A stretch of 64,000 nucleotides of DNA from Suillus spraguei (taxonomy: Eukaryota > Basidiomycota > Agaricomycetes > Boletales > Suillaceae): contig JABCPU010000158.1 of assembly GCA_016800925.1 (NCBI GenBank), positions 81,182-145,181 of the forward strand. The letters are read 5' to 3'. Positions 1 through 13,015 of the stretch are shown one piece after another. The first letter of the stretch is position 1, and each line of letters begins with the position of its first letter. A program made the position numbers and the translations under genes. The notes beneath the pieces were generated by a model. That model saw only the letters and a program-made list of their open reading frames with translations, was not told where the DNA came from and made no database searches.

Positions 1-494
1 TTTGTCTGTCACAGTGGTTTATAGTAACAGGAACTGAGAGCATGTGGGGTGAAGACAGCAGTGAAGTAATAAGAGAAAAGAACAGAGAAATGTATCCGCA
101 TGACTAGAGTACAAAAGGTAGTGACACTTTTTGCCTCCGTAAGTCACGTGGACAGTCTTGAATGCATTGAGCGTTTAAGGTTTTGATCTGAAGCCTTGGT
201 CTGGGTGTAGAGTATACACAATCCTTACAGTATGTCATCTGACAGTCAACCAAAGGCGTTTGTAGTAATAGAAAACAACAGACAACATAAATTGTACATT
301 TGCATAAGATTGATGTGTGGAAGTGATATGCCACAAAATTTGGACCAGAAACAAAATTACTACAACAAGTACAACCCCAAGCAAGCGTCACCAGGAACCG
401 GAAGACATGGGGAAACTTGAGATCTAATCATCAATCTCAAAATGAGGTAAATCTGATCCATCCATTTCGTCAGTTTAAGAAGTTTGGCCTACAA

Positions 495-1204
495 TCATAT
501 TAGTGTGAGGAAGCATGAAATAGCTGCAAGCTTACCATCATCACTACAGTGAAACTCAGTGATGCATGCAATCGCTTCAGACAACATGTCAACCTCAGAC
601 TGTGTGTGTTGCTTCTTCAAGTCTAGAATGTGGAAGTCAGACTTGAGCGCGTCCAGGGATTTAAGTTCCTTTGCTATGAAGTTGTTACTGTGGTCGAGGC
701 ACAAAGGCCCATTAGCTTCCACCAATAATGCACTTGTATATGCACAATATGTAAAATTATCGACCCAAGTTTTCATCACACTAGGTAGTGGAATAAACTG
801 ATTGTCAGGCTGTACAGCATGAGAATACTGCGTGATCGTAATATAAATAATACCCACCTTTAGAACATGGTCATGCAGACAGGGGTATTGTAGAGTTGCT
901 GGGTATTCCTGAAGAGGTATTTGGCTGGCATTAGAATCTTGCATGGTATCTTGAGAATGCAATGACGTGCGAAGCCATGCATGGCATTTCTCTTGGATGG
1001 CCTTTGTAGGTTGGAAGCAGGTAAATTTAACCAAGGCAGACATCTGGTATGATTTGCATGCCAAACAGTGTTAGATGTGTCTGGTTTCTTGGGTGTAACA
1101 TCAGATGGAGCTATGAACAAATTTAGAGTCTCATACACAATCCTTTGAACAGTGTGGCTCACTTGGGTAACATCTAGCATCCAGCTCTTCACACAAGTGC
1201 GCAA
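495..1204 (-). pseudogene. unrecognised degenerate ORF remnant
   Basis: A 189-codon open frame (495-1064), with a weaker overlapping frame up to 1204, is the only sizeable open stretch in the first 1.4 kb. I do not recognise it. It is moderately hydrophilic, with no clear membrane segment or signal peptide and no obvious catalytic motif. It lies just outside a solo LTR and within 5 kb of a transposase relic, so a mobile-element accessory gene is the most economical guess. The rest of 1-1474 shows nothing I can support. Confidence 0.25.
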
Positions 1205-1474
1205 TAGTGTTACTGAATAGTGATACTTCTATTTGAGCCTGATGCATTTGCTCCTCCATCAAAAAATGCCCTCCTCACTTAAGGTATTCCAAGCAACTTT
1301 CTTCTTCTTGCTTGAGACCTGTCTGCGTCGTGTCCTCCTTCAGACTCACTTCAATAAGAACCTTGATATCAAGGGGGTCGACTAATCCAAACAGCGCAGA
1401 AGCTGTGGTAAAGAGTGAGTTAGGGAGCTGGAAATGAAGTTGTGAGAGAACGCTATGAAAGTAATGATAAGTGC

Positions 1475-2242
1475 TGTCATATACCATAATTCTAATCTCA
1501 GATCCGACCATATCCAATCAGATCCGATCGATTCCATATCCGTCCGGTCCACAGATCCTGTCCAGACCACCCATCCGAATGTGCTCACTTCTCGCACCTT
1601 AACTCCCTGTGCATATCCGCGTCTATCTCCTTTCGTCATTCCTCCTGTTTCCGGTATTCCGGCTATGTATATTTCCCTCCTACGTCGCTGATCCGTTACC
1701 TGTGTTCATTTCCGATTCGTGCTTACTGATCCGCTGTGCATTAACTAATAGACTTCCGTTACACTTCATACATAGCCCTCAGTCCCGGACCTGTTGATTA
1801 TCCGTCTCAGATACTTACAGTATATAAACCACTTGTAAATCTCCGTAGAACCTTAGTTCGAATATCATCTTAGATTCTACTCATTCTGCTTCTTCCGGAC
1901 TTGAGCCACCCTCTGCTCTAAAGTCACCTTCCGAGACTTAGGATTGATTCCTATAGTCTATATCTCCGACTCTATCTTCGGATAGTCTACCTCTGTTAGT
2001 TTCTAGTTAGGAACTCGTTCCGAAGCTAGCCTTAACCTTTGTTCTATCATTACGTTCCGAATAACCTTCGGACGTATCATATCCGATACCTTCGGATGCC
2101 CGGATCCATCACGCAACTCCTTCTGGATCTTCGGACGAATAACTTCTCCTTGAAATAAGGAGCATTACTCGAAAAAGGGCACAGTGCACGAACTGAGGCC
2201 AAAGCCCTTTGGATCTCTCTACCTTTGAGTACAGTCTTAACA
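1475..2242 (+). mobile_element. solo LTR, family B, copy 1
   Basis: It begins TGTCATATACC and ends GTCTTAACA (TG...CA). It is flanked by a perfect 5-bp target duplication, AGTGC, at 1470-1474 and 2243-2247. The internal text (a TATATAAACC box near 1820 and the GAGGCCAAAGCCCTTTGG block near the end) recurs in four other places in this window. With no internal region attached, this is a solo LTR left by LTR-LTR recombination. Confidence 0.93.
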
Positions 2243-2989
2243 AGTGCACTGACAGCTTTGTGCCCCCTCATCTGGAGCCAGCATACAAGGTCGCTCTCAC
2301 TGTGTTTAATGCCAAGAATATTGATGTTCAAAGCTGTGTCAGATGTAGAAAGAAGAATATTTGACATGTTCAAAATAGTGGGTAGTAGGAATGAGACCCT
2401 AGGATACTCACACCCTGATTTAATGCTGATGCAACCCTATAGAGTTAGTTTGGGGGCAGTGGCAGAGTTATGGTGCACGACTGGCGATCAAATTATACAA
2501 ATATTAAAGTAATGAATAACCTAATTCACACACTTTTCGAATGCAGCGATGTCTAGGCCACTGCTTAAATGACCTTTTTAGGAGCGCCATCACGTGGCAT
2601 TGATGAAACTAAAAAAGTCTTCAGGATCGCTTTATGAAAGTGGTGTGACTTCTTGTAAAGGTCCTAGTAAGCGACATAGATGAGCATGAATGTTGGCATT
2701 GTTATTGTCGCTTACCTTGGATGGATATATCTCATATTGCCACATAGGACGGGTGGCATCCTAGTTGCGATTTTCAGGGTACTGCACTCAAGGCCCTTGA
2801 AGATTCGAAGTCACAAATATTTGCCACGGAAAACAATGTACATTTCAAAAACTCTCCTTGTAGACATGTGAATATAATATTATTCAAGCAACCACTCTTT
2901 CTTTTTTGCCTTGCACTTAGGCCAGCTTATCTGTTGGACATTGCCCTTCCTGCACATTGTATTTTTATTAGCTAGCAGTGCAGATATCA

Positions 2990-4168
2990 CACTGATATAG
3001 ACTTACTTGATGGTACATAACACATTCATGGCAACCATTAGTGGCGCATGGTTGGGGTCGTCAGTTTGACTGAATAGCGCAGGAAGCATCTTGCATATTT
3101 GCGTATGCATCTCGCTCGGATATAGAAACTCATGAGAGTTTTTGACCTTGTTGCTGAGCAAGTCCATGAGGACCTTGTAACACTAATAGAATTGGTGAAT
3201 AAAATGCACATGTAGGGTAAAAGTACTGATGGAGGTCACCACTAAGGCCAAGGTTGCCACGGGCGGGTGTGCCGTGTGCTTAAAGGCTACAGGATCCAGA
3301 TCAGCAAGACAGATACAATGGCCTGGCATAGTGTTATGCCAGAAGACCATATGATATATCAACTCTCTTGTGATCTGGTGGCAGATAAACCACACCAAAC
3401 CATTATTCTGTGTGACAAGATTAGAGAACGAACACAAAAATTAATTCAAACACTTACAGCGAGCGGAAGACAATCTACCTGTTGGCGCATCAGCTTTACT
3501 ATGATGCTCATGACCTTGTCATGTAGTGCAACCCCAAAAATATGGTTCAGGTCAAAGTGCATGACGCTTGTTGTCATACAACCAAAGACTGAACCAAGCA
3601 CCGCCCTGTTCTAAGATGAGACATGTAGGGGAAAACAAGAATAACACGAACAAGAGCCAGGATATCTGCTTCAGACATCTTATTATTATCTGACATAGCA
3701 ACTACGAGAGAATTTAGCATGCTTATAAGAAGCCAGAGGAATCGAGCTGCTCACCTGTTTCCAAGTCCATCAGCTGCAGATTAGACTGAAGGAGAGCTCT
3801 GGGTCAGACCAACTCAATTAGCACCTTTCACTCAGAGGCATAATCAGCCATGACAAGTAAGCAGAGATTGGGATAATCTCTGCGGCACACAACGACTCGT
3901 AGCATGCACCGAAGGTTACCAAGAGCCTTTGCCCAGTTGGCATACTTAACCATAATACTGTGCAGTGTAATTTTCTTGGATTTTTTCTTGGTTGTGCGCT
4001 TGACACCAGTCGATTTTGTGGTGGGATTTATGTTGGTATTAGCATCACCTCCGCTTGAGGGATATGCAGAGGAGCCCATATAGGAAGTCTTGATGATAGA
4101 AGAGTCGAGGATTGAACCAGGTCCGAGTAGACCAGATTCTGAGGAGTCAGCAGTGGAACTGTAAGCGC
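2990..4168 (-). pseudogene. remnant of an unrecognised spliced gene
   Basis: The minus strand holds several short open blocks that read like exons. One (4079-3828) contains a Lys-rich stretch followed by ITLHSIMVKYANWAKALGNL and ends with DYASE. Another starts with MSDNNKMSEADIL just after a plausible 43-nt intron at 3712-3754 (GTGAGC...CGTAG). A further block near 3180-3010 reads SHEFLYPSEMHTQICKMLP. Frames are broken between them. Solo LTR-B copy 2 cuts off the upstream side at 4169. I recognise no family. Between 2243 and 2990 I see no supportable gene. Confidence 0.35.
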
Positions 4169-4924
4169 TGTTAAGACTGTACTCAAAAGGTAAGAGATCC
4201 GAAGGGCTTTGGCCTCAGTTCGTGCACTGTGCCCCTTTCCCAAGTAATGCCCCTTATTTCGGAGGAAGGTTATACATCTGAAGATATGGAAGTGATATTG
4301 TGATGAATCCAGACACCCGAAGGTTTCGGATATGACACGTCCAAAGGTTATCTGGAATGTGGAGACAGAACGAGGATTGAGACTAGTCTCAGAACGAGTT
4401 CCTTAACTAGAAACTAACAGAGGTGGACTACCCAAGGGTAGAGTCAGAGAGGTAGACTATAGGAATCAATCCTCAGTCTCAGAAGATGACTGGAGTTGGA
4501 AGTAACTTAAGTCTGGAGGAAGGAATGAGCAGAATCTAAGATGATATTTGAACTAAGGTTCTATGGAGATTTACAAGTGGTTTATATACTGGAAGTAACT
4601 AGTATGGATAATCAGTGAGTCCAGGACCGAGGGCTATGTACGATGTATAATGGAAGTCTATTAGTTAATGCACAGCGGATCAGTAAGCACAAGTCGGAAA
4701 TAAGACACAGGTAACAGATCAATAAGTGGAAGGAAATATACACAGCCAGAATACTGGAGACAGGAGGACTGCTGAAATGAGGTAGACGCAGATGTCCACA
4801 AGGGAGTTAGAGTGCGAGAGGTAGGAACTTTCAGATGGGTGATCCGGACAGGATCTGTGGACCAGACGGAAATAGGATTGATTGGATCTGATCGTATCTG
4901 AGATCCGAAGTATGGTATATGACA
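4169..4924 (-). mobile_element. solo LTR, family B, copy 2
   Basis: This is the reverse orientation of family B. On the plus strand it starts TGTTAAGACTGTACTC and ends GGTATATGACA. A perfect 5-bp duplication AGCGC flanks it (4164-4168 and 4925-4929). It splits the minus-strand remnant at 2990-4168 from whatever lay upstream. Confidence 0.93.
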
Positions 4925-6565
4925 AGCGCAAGATGCAATGGCAATAGGGTTGTAATAAAGACTATTAGGTATGGACAATCACCCAGAGGATTTCGGAATG
5001 GAACAAGGCGCAAATACACCTGAGTCCAGTGAGATGAGACCCATTTGTGTCAAGTCAAACATATCCAACATTGACGGGTAAGATGTATAGTTGAGATGAG
5101 GCAATCCCGCATAGAGAAGAGGATCATAGCCTATGGGATAAAGTGCAAGATGGACAGAGGCGTCATCACAACCTTCCTGTGGTATTGTTAGGTGAGATGA
5201 AAAAAATTGTAAGGCACACTTACACAACTGTAGACATTGTAATGTTTGTTGTCATAACCCAACCTTCGCCCTATGAAGGGAAGATTGAGTGCATGAGATG
5301 AAGGGTCCAACTGTGGGACTGATCAGTGGAAGGACATGGCACTGTTTATCCGCATGGCCTGCAGCAATAACCTGTATTGCGCTCCCTCCTTGCCAGAGAT
5401 CAGCTTGCATGCCGCGATGGTGAGAATAGACATGTCTGACCCCAAGACCGAAATGAAATCGCATCAGCATGTCACGATCAACAAAGCTGGAATCATAAGT
5501 TTGATACTGCTATACAACAATAATACCTCTGACTCACCGATTAATGGAAGTATTCATGCCAATCATCATTGTCTCCTGCACATGCCAATACACCTGATCC
5601 TTCCGGGTGTCTCTTTCCCTTTGCAAAAGACAGAATTATGTGGCACGCCCTCAAAACATCTGCTGGATCAAGGAAGTCTAACGAATACTCGTCCATCATA
5701 GGCGGAAATCTAACACGATCTAGGGTTACGGTCTCCCAGGTAGAAACTTGATCCATGGGTTTGTACCAGCGAACCCATAGGAACTCCATTTGAAGTGGAG
5801 TGTAGTTGACCATACCAACTCCGATATAGATAACATTAACATGATATATACCGAGTACCTGACCAATTTGTGTCCTTGATGCCCATATCCTGGGCAGCGT
5901 GGAGAACCATCACATTACAGTGGGACATCCTGGGGTTGATAATGTCTTGGTCTTGGTGAACATCATATGTAGTATAGTTAAATCTGGCAATGTTGTGCTG
6001 ATACATTTGATCGTCCTTGAAAATGACTGCATTAATGTCGTTCTCTTCTCCTGCTCCTGGAAAAGGGTGAATTCATTCCAGTAGATGATCCTTGAGCTTT
6101 ACAACAAAGTTCTGCAGAAGCATGTTAAAGTTGTTTTCACATAATGATTGTGACTTACCTTAATTACTGGATCTCCTTCATGGCTAATTAGATATGATCC
6201 TATGTGAACAGGACACTTTTGTGTCGCACCAATGTGGCAGTGGACATGCAGGCTTCTGGCTAATTCAGCTATTTCAACATGAGGACGATCAACCATTTTG
6301 TCACCAATACAATGAATGCGAGCCTGTCATCATTTGATCCGGGTTAGTTGTTCTACAAACAATTTATGATCCATCCAGCGATATCTGGACTTGGGAGAAC
6401 AGTGCTCGAGTTTACCCTGCAGTACTCAGTGAGTTATGTGTGAACATTTAACTTTAGGGGACTAACAGGTTCGGAGCTGTATGAATCTGACGTGCCATAT
6501 TGACAGATTGTGGACACATAATCACCCAATGCATGGAATTTGTATGTCTGGAAATTGAATGTTTT

Positions 6566-7198
6566 TGTTACAGTCATATGTGCCCCTATTCATTTTCCTT
6601 TCTATTCTTGTATATCAGGTGATACGGAGCTTATTGCTCGAACACTTCCACTTCCATCAGACATCACATGACCATATGATTCAACCATACATCGTCAACA
6701 TATCATATCATGTGATGTCATGAACTCCCATGACTCTATTCTCAGACTCAGCCGGTTTAGCATATGCGTACGCTAAACATGCGCTTTCATCCTTTACTCA
6801 TGCGTTTCAACACACTTGTACAATATATGCCTTCCTCATTAGGATACGTACTTATATTTCCACGGTTACCTGGTCTGTGCGCACATATGTACCTATATAA
6901 GCACAGTGTACTTGTAGTAGATTCTTTACTTTAATCTTACTAGGTTTTAATGGAACTTCCTTCACTTAGGTCTCCAACCTAAGTCATCTTGAATCGTCTC
7001 TAAGTCTAAGCACTCCTTAGTCTTAGTCTCTATTCTCGTAGAACCTCTTAGACTTGTCTTTAAGGCCGAACCCTTGATCGTACTCAGAATGCGTTCCTTG
7101 TACTTTCAACCTTGTCCTCTTTTGTACATTGTAGAACTTCCCAGCAGACCGTCTGTATCTTTTCACTGTCGCTGGTGACGCCACCCCAGTTTGTAACA
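6566..7198 (+). mobile_element. solo LTR, family A, long variant
   Basis: It runs from TGTTACAGTC to TTTGTAACA and matches the Gypsy LTRs of 17361-24955 in opposite orientation. It is 633 bp rather than 476 bp, with roughly 157 bp extra in the first half (about 6620-6800). The flanks are GTTTT (6561-6565) and ATTTT (7199-7203), a 4/5 match to a target duplication. It interrupts the transposase relic; removing it rejoins the FNFQTYKFH motif. Confidence 0.85.
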
Positions 7199-8735
7199 AT
7201 TTTCATATGCTGAATGTCCTTTTGTGGCTCTATTGCCTCCCCTTTCTCCAACACGTTAGAGTTATGTTTGCCTTTCCGTCCTCCCGCCTGTTTTGCAGCT
7301 TGCTTTGCCTTGCATCGAGCACAAGCCTTGGCCTCCTGACGAAGTTCGTGCGTTACATAAGCTGAGCATACTGTTGTTTTGAAGTCCCAGAATTGTTGGC
7401 CAAGCACTGAAGTGACTTGATCCATGATATCGTGTCCAGTCAGAATGCATTTGAAGCTTGGCCAGTCCATGCCAATGTGTCATGGTAAATAGCACTGCAG
7501 AATGCACGAATTGTGTGGCTCAGGGAGTAGACTGTTGAAGACAGGGATAGAGCACTTGAAATCGTGACATGTCCCATTCGACTTCAATGACAATGTGGAC
7601 ATACCTGAAGGAGATCTTCAAAGTTTTGGGCTGCCATATGCTTCATCCCTGATGAGTTGGCTGAAAATTTTCTGATAGTAGCCATACCAAATGTAGGGAC
7701 TTGCCTGTACCTAGTGTCAAAGTCAGTGAATGAACAATGCATGATCATGCAACGTACTGCTGGTCCAACTCATGAACAAGACCCTTATCCTGCGCTGCAA
7801 TGATTCATAATAAATGAGTAAAAAGCATCTTTCAGACACCAATCTTGAACTTGTGCAAGAGATCTACCATGAGCACACAGAAAATATTAAAACCTAGAGG
7901 ACCAAGGCGATCTAAGAATGTGTTCTATGGAATGATTAGTGAGCGTCAAGGATGGAAGTTCAAACTTTACCAAGGTGGGAACCCAAGACTGTGACTTCAG
8001 AATTTGCTTGACTGGTGCACTGCCGATGGCAAAGTTCTTTTCATAGATCAGAGAGTGAGCAGTATTTACCATGGTGCTTCATTTATCATTGCTGCATGCT
8101 AAGGTTTCGCACTGTTTCCTATCCTGAGGCCTTCCCATGTTTTGTATGTGCTCTTTAGGTATCAAGCAATGCAGACAGGGGCAGCCTCCAAGATTGCGGA
8201 TTGTAGCTATGAGGACTCTGGTAAAATTCAAAGTCAATAATATTTGCAGTAAGATAATAGTCCACATACTTCTCTGGATAATCTGCCGAGTAAGTAAAGA
8301 TTCTGGAATAGAATCTGCATGTGATCCTGTCATAGCAAATGATCACAATCCCATGCTCGTACACCTCTAGGGATTCATCGTCTAGTAAGATGTTCCACTG
8401 CTCATGGAATAATATAATTCCCTGTGACAATGGGTTAAACACTTGCTAGTCATCCCTTTCCCATCTGTAAAATCCTTGAATGAGTCTGGAAGCTGCAAAT
8501 TGCAATGTTAATAATATCTCATACATGTAGAGGCTGAGGAGGCGCACCATCTCGAAATATGCAATATGATTGCTTAAGTTGCATGACGGCTTGCAGTGAT
8601 GGGACTTTGACTCATTGCCGAAGTACATGTAGGTCGGCCATAACTTGGCATTGCCGAATCAAGTCAATTGTGTGGCATCAGACCAGAACATTAAAGTGGC
8701 CATGACTCAGGGAAGATCACAGTTGGGCTCCCCAG

Positions 8736-9642
8736 TGTAAAGATACAATCTAGCCTGGGCTGTAGATGAACCATGGCCTAAACTAGTATGCGAGTCTTGC
8801 ACTCCGTCTAGTCTGCTTCACTTGCAAAGCAAGAGCGTTCGACCCTAAAGGGAATGCTAAGTTAATATAGTTCAATAATGCCCAACCTGTGGTGCAAGAC
8901 TGCCATCGGAGGTAGCGAGATGCTAGCGGTGACCTCTGGTCCGTGGGAAACTAGCAGTAAGCGCGGGAAAGCGGTAGACAAGCGGTAGCAAAAGTGGTAA
9001 AACTGCGGTAGTGCATGCGGTAAAACTGCGGTAAGGCGTGGGAAACTGGCGGTAAAACAAGCGGTGAAGTGTAGCGATGAAGCGCAGGAAAGCATAGCGC
9101 AAGCGGTGAAGCGTGGGCAAGCGGTAAAGAGTGGTGGTGCATGCAGCAGTAAAACAATTCTTAAGAGACAGTGACTTCGGCGAAAGACTTTATTCCATTA
9201 GAGACAGTAGTGGTGACAATTCCTAAGTACCGTGTGTACCATAGAGGGAAAAGTAAAAGTACCGGAATGTGCAAACAGTCATTTTTAACATGTACCATGA
9301 ATGGCCGGAATACATAGCGAGAACAGTAGCGAGATAGAGATATTTAGCTAAGAGGCATGCAGCAAGCAAGCGGTGTCATGGAAGGTAAGGTAAGTCTTGC
9401 CGTAGCTTTAGTAACGGTGGAAACAAATATGCTACACACCAATGGATCTTAGATGGAATTGACAGGAGGACATCAGTAGCGAGATTTGGTAAGGGGCAAG
9501 GATCCACGGAGCGAAAACGGTACCAGCGAAGCAAAAAGGGGTAATGCTCGCTATAGGGGTTTTCTTGGTAGCTGTTGTAGACAGTAACGAGACACTTGTG
9601 TAAAACAGCACTTTCATGGTCAGTGTGACTTTGTTCGCTACA
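8736..9642 (+). mobile_element. solo LTR, family E, copy 1
   Basis: It begins TGTAAAGATACAATC and ends TTCGCTACA. Its first ~150 bp are shared with family D; the rest differs. The flanking 4-mers are CCAG (8732-8735) and CTGG (9643-9646). Both derive from CCGG by one transition each, and taking CCGG as the pre-insertion site restores SSPGEPNCD in the interrupted transposase frame. It contains about eleven GCGGT motifs between 8920 and 9380. Confidence 0.82.
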
Positions 9643-10198
9643 CTGGGAGAACTTTGTAGTTCTGTATGAGCTTCACAGAAGGCCAGGGACGTGTACAGAT
9701 CTCCGTATATGGAGACCTCAACATCAAGGTGGGAAGGATGCCAGCATAGCTGATATGGTTCATAATGAAACAGTTTGCAATCTCGTTCGTTGGCTATCAT
9801 TTCTCGTAAGACACCCACGATGGAATGATGATACAGATTGGCGGCTTGATAAAGGCAAGGGCCTGGTATTTCAGTGGTACAAGAAAAAGGCACCTGGATT
9901 GACACTGGCATTTTTCTCCAACCAGCATCTTCATCTTCCCACTCTTCCCCATCTTCATCATACTCGTTGGTACCCAGTTGAGAATTAATTTTCTTCCAAT
10001 GCATAGAGGTCACATCAGTAACATCAAAGCTGCTACTGCCCAAGATTTTTACTAGCTTCATGTAGTCACAATGTCCTCCTGTCCATTCCATTTCCATCTA
10101 GATCCATTGGTGCATAGTATATTCATTTCTGTCATAACTAAACCTACGGCAGAACTTACATTACCTTCCATGAGGCTGCTTGCTCACTGCATGCCTCT

Positions 10199-12480
10199 TT
10201 GATAAAATCATGTAGTACATCTTTATTTTGCTACCATTCTCGTTATGTATTATGGCCACTCATGGTACATGTTAAAAGGACTTGTCACACATACTGGTAC
10301 ACCTACTTCCCTCCTATGACCAGGATCAAGACCAGGACACAATGGTCCTTGGAGGCACTTGCCAGGTTCCCAAACCATACCATGAGTTCAAACTAGACCG
10401 TTCAGGTTTGCTGATATTGCCTGAGATCGACAATTTATCCCTTGAGACCAAGAAGGCAATGATTCAGTCATTCCTTACCATTTATTACAGTAAGCAGAAT
10501 GACTGACACCTGTATCATTATCTAATGCTGGCTGCCACAGGAACATGTTGCAGAAAGCCAAAGGTCCCAGCGCCCTGGAGTAACATCATGAAGGGGCAGT
10601 GGAGATTTATCTCCAGCACATACCTGCCTGAAGATACCAAGATCTTGGAGCCATCTAAAATGCACCACATTGATGCCAATGCTATCTTGGAATTTTGGTG
10701 GGACCATCAGGAAACCCAGGTAGGACCAACCTTCAAATTCAAAGCCTGGATGAATGACAAGGGTAGAATGCGCTGTAAAGATACAACCTAACCTGGGCTG
10801 TAGATAAACTACCTCCTAAGTTAGTATGTGAGTCTTGCGCTCCATCTAGTCTGCTTCACTTGTGAGAACAAGAGTGTTCGACCCTAAAGGGGGATGCCTA
10901 TTAGTATGGTCAAGTTCGAGTCAAACTTATGTGCGAATGAAGTGTTGTGGTCAGCAGTGAGTTGCTGTGGTCAGCGATGATGCCGCCGGAACTAGCATCG
11001 TGTGTAGCGGTGCTACTGTGGTCAAGATATAGTCAGAAACAGTAGCGTCGAGCGAGCGGTGTCAAGCGATAATATCTGCGGTAGCGGTAAGGTTGCAAGT
11101 GGTGCAAAGAAACAGTAAAGAAGTCCATGGTACTTTCAGCGGTAAAGTAGCGGTGCATGAGAAGTTCAGTCAAAGTATTAGTCAAAAGTCCAGCGGTAAC
11201 GGAGAACGAGCATGATAGATTAACGAGCGATAAAGAACTTTAAAGACTATGTCCACTACTGGGTAGATCCAGAGCTAGACAATAATCCTGACCTATAGTA
11301 CGTGCAATGGTGTAAAATCAGTTACTTGTATCGTGCAGGGTACGCAGTGCTTATATCCTAAATTGTATGTACTCGGAATACTCTAGGCGAGATCAGTAGC
11401 GCTGGAGTGTAGTAACCGCCATAAATAAACATAGTGTGAGGTGCTGCGGCACGAGGCAACATGTAATAATGCTTGCCATGTAATCAGTGATAACGAACAT
11501 AAAACAAACGATGCACCAGATGGAGCTATGTGGATGCAGCAAGGACATGGAAGGACATCAGTACATGGAACGTGGTGCGGTAGTCGGTATGGTGTGTGGT
11601 CAGCGTGGGATGCCGCCGGTAATGCTAAAGGGGTAAGACGGCCATGGACAAGTGGTAACTCCTGTAGATGTGAGACGAGTGTCAAAAGGTGGGGTTTTAA
11701 GCCCAGTGCCAATATGTTCCTTACAGCACTCTCCTGTCAGCAAGGATGAATCTGATGCTGATGCTGATAATGAGAGCCCCAGGCCCAGGCCTACTAAAAA
11801 GGCACTGGTGACAGCAACTGCACTGTCCACAATTCCCAAAGGGCAACTGAAATTCACCAAGTGACCCTATGCCAGTTTGGCTGAGGACAATTCTAACAAC
11901 ACCAAAGCAGAGGCATTCCCCTGCAGGTCAAAAGATGCCCATGCAGCTGCACAAATTCCAAAGAGTGTGACCTGTCAGATAACTGACCGATGTTCAAGAG
12001 CCTGGGGAAGCATGTCAGAGGTCATGGAGAGAAACCAATGGTCTCCCATGACTGAAGCCCCCATACTGCAATGAGAACCAGTATTCCTGCCCTACAGGTT
12101 ACTGAGGGATCAGATGATGAAAGTAATGGTCACAACACCACAAAGGCCAGTCATTGGTCAACTAAGCCAGCCATCATGCCTGTAGCTTTGGCCCAAGTTC
12201 AACTCATCATGGTCTCAAACACCTTTGTGTATCACCAACAGTACAGGAACCAGCATTGAAGAGGACAAGGGCTGCCAGAGCTGCATCACTGGTGGTGCAA
12301 GAGAGGCAGGTGAAGAATATGCTGGCACCCAGAGAGCATTTGCTGAGACAGACCAAGGCTGACAGATTGGCCGCTGGTGTTCCCTCAGATGCACCAGCCA
12401 AGAGCACTAGGAGCAATGTTGAAAACTCACGTGCCACACACACTCAGAAAAATCCCAAGAAATATGCTGGCTACATCTAA
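10199..12480 (+). pseudogene. unrecognised TE-associated ORF, interrupted by an LTR
   Basis: Three plus-strand blocks belong together. The first (10282-10506) includes EFKLDRSGLLILPEIDNLS. The second (10525-10773) includes EFWWDHQETQVGP. The third resumes at 11730 with SPVSKDESDADADNE, in the same frame once the LTR at 10774-11725 and one duplicated 4-mer are removed. A further basic block (12256-12480) has KRTRAARAASLVVQERQV and a Lys-rich end. Stops lie between blocks. The acidic stretch followed by basic tails suggests a nucleic-acid or chromatin-associated accessory protein, but no family is recognised. Confidence 0.45.
10774..11725 (+). mobile_element. solo LTR, family D, copy 1
   Basis: It begins TGTAAAGATACAACC and ends GTTCCTTACA, with inverted ends TGTAA/TTACA. 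The flanking 4-mers are GCGC (10770-10773) and GCAC (11726-11729), a 4-bp duplication differing by one CpG-to-CpA change. It lies inside the plus-strand ORF at 10199-12480; the reading frame closes exactly when the LTR and one 4-mer are removed. Confidence 0.85.
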
Positions 12481-13015
12481 TTCAGCAACTTTGCATCAGT
12501 CATTGGTCAAAAGTAGACATGTATATTTGTTTGGCTACCTACACTACACTACTGCATATGCAAATGTCAGCCGCCCCCTTTCTTCATACCTAGCTCCAAT
12601 ACAGTCAGTGGATCATCAATCTGCCTGAACATGTGGAGCATGTGTTGAAGCTTTGTGATATCATTGGTGGCTGCAACATATTGGTTGTGCACTTGTTGAT
12701 AGTTTGATACCAAACCCCAGTTGGCATCAAAGATCTCTGCGGCAGCCAGGCTTTCATTATCTCCTTTAGAATTGTGGTCAATATTATGACAGCAACTACC
12801 AGGGAAACTATAAATTTGCTTATCATTATGTCAATCCTTTCCAGCCTCTCATCAGCTCGGCACACCAATTCCTCTCCAGCTTCAAGCTTCGCCATCACAA
12901 AGCCTCTGGTCAGTGCTGAAGAGGGAGCCAGTGATGCCCAAGTGTCTTGACTCCAAGATGACTCTGGGTTGTTGGCTGCTGCATCACACTGTTATCATCT
13001 TGTGTGCCATGTCAC

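Larger units (their letters stand above)
5240..10097 (-). pseudogene. large basidiomycete transposase relic (TNP2/CACTA-like), split by two LTRs
   Basis: Minus-strand blocks appear in the order expected for a long transposase-like protein family that is abundant in Agaricomycetes. They are an acidic N-terminal block (10097-9643, containing HYEPYQLCWHP); SSPGEPNCD joined across the LTR at 8736-9642; YMYFGNESKSHHCKPSCNL (near 8.63-8.58 kb); FTYSADYPEK then VLIATIRNLGGCPC (8.35-8.15 kb); HGLAKLQMHSD (7.47 kb); and FNFQTYKFHALGDYV joined across the LTR at 6566-7198. They end with MEFLWVRW and FLDPADVLRACH (5.8-5.6 kb). A 52-nt intron (8218-8269, GTATGT...CAG) must be removed to join PEK to VLIATIR. 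Stops and frameshifts elsewhere make it a pseudogene. The family assignment rests on motif memory; CACTA/TNP2 affiliation is probable, not proven. Confidence 0.72.
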
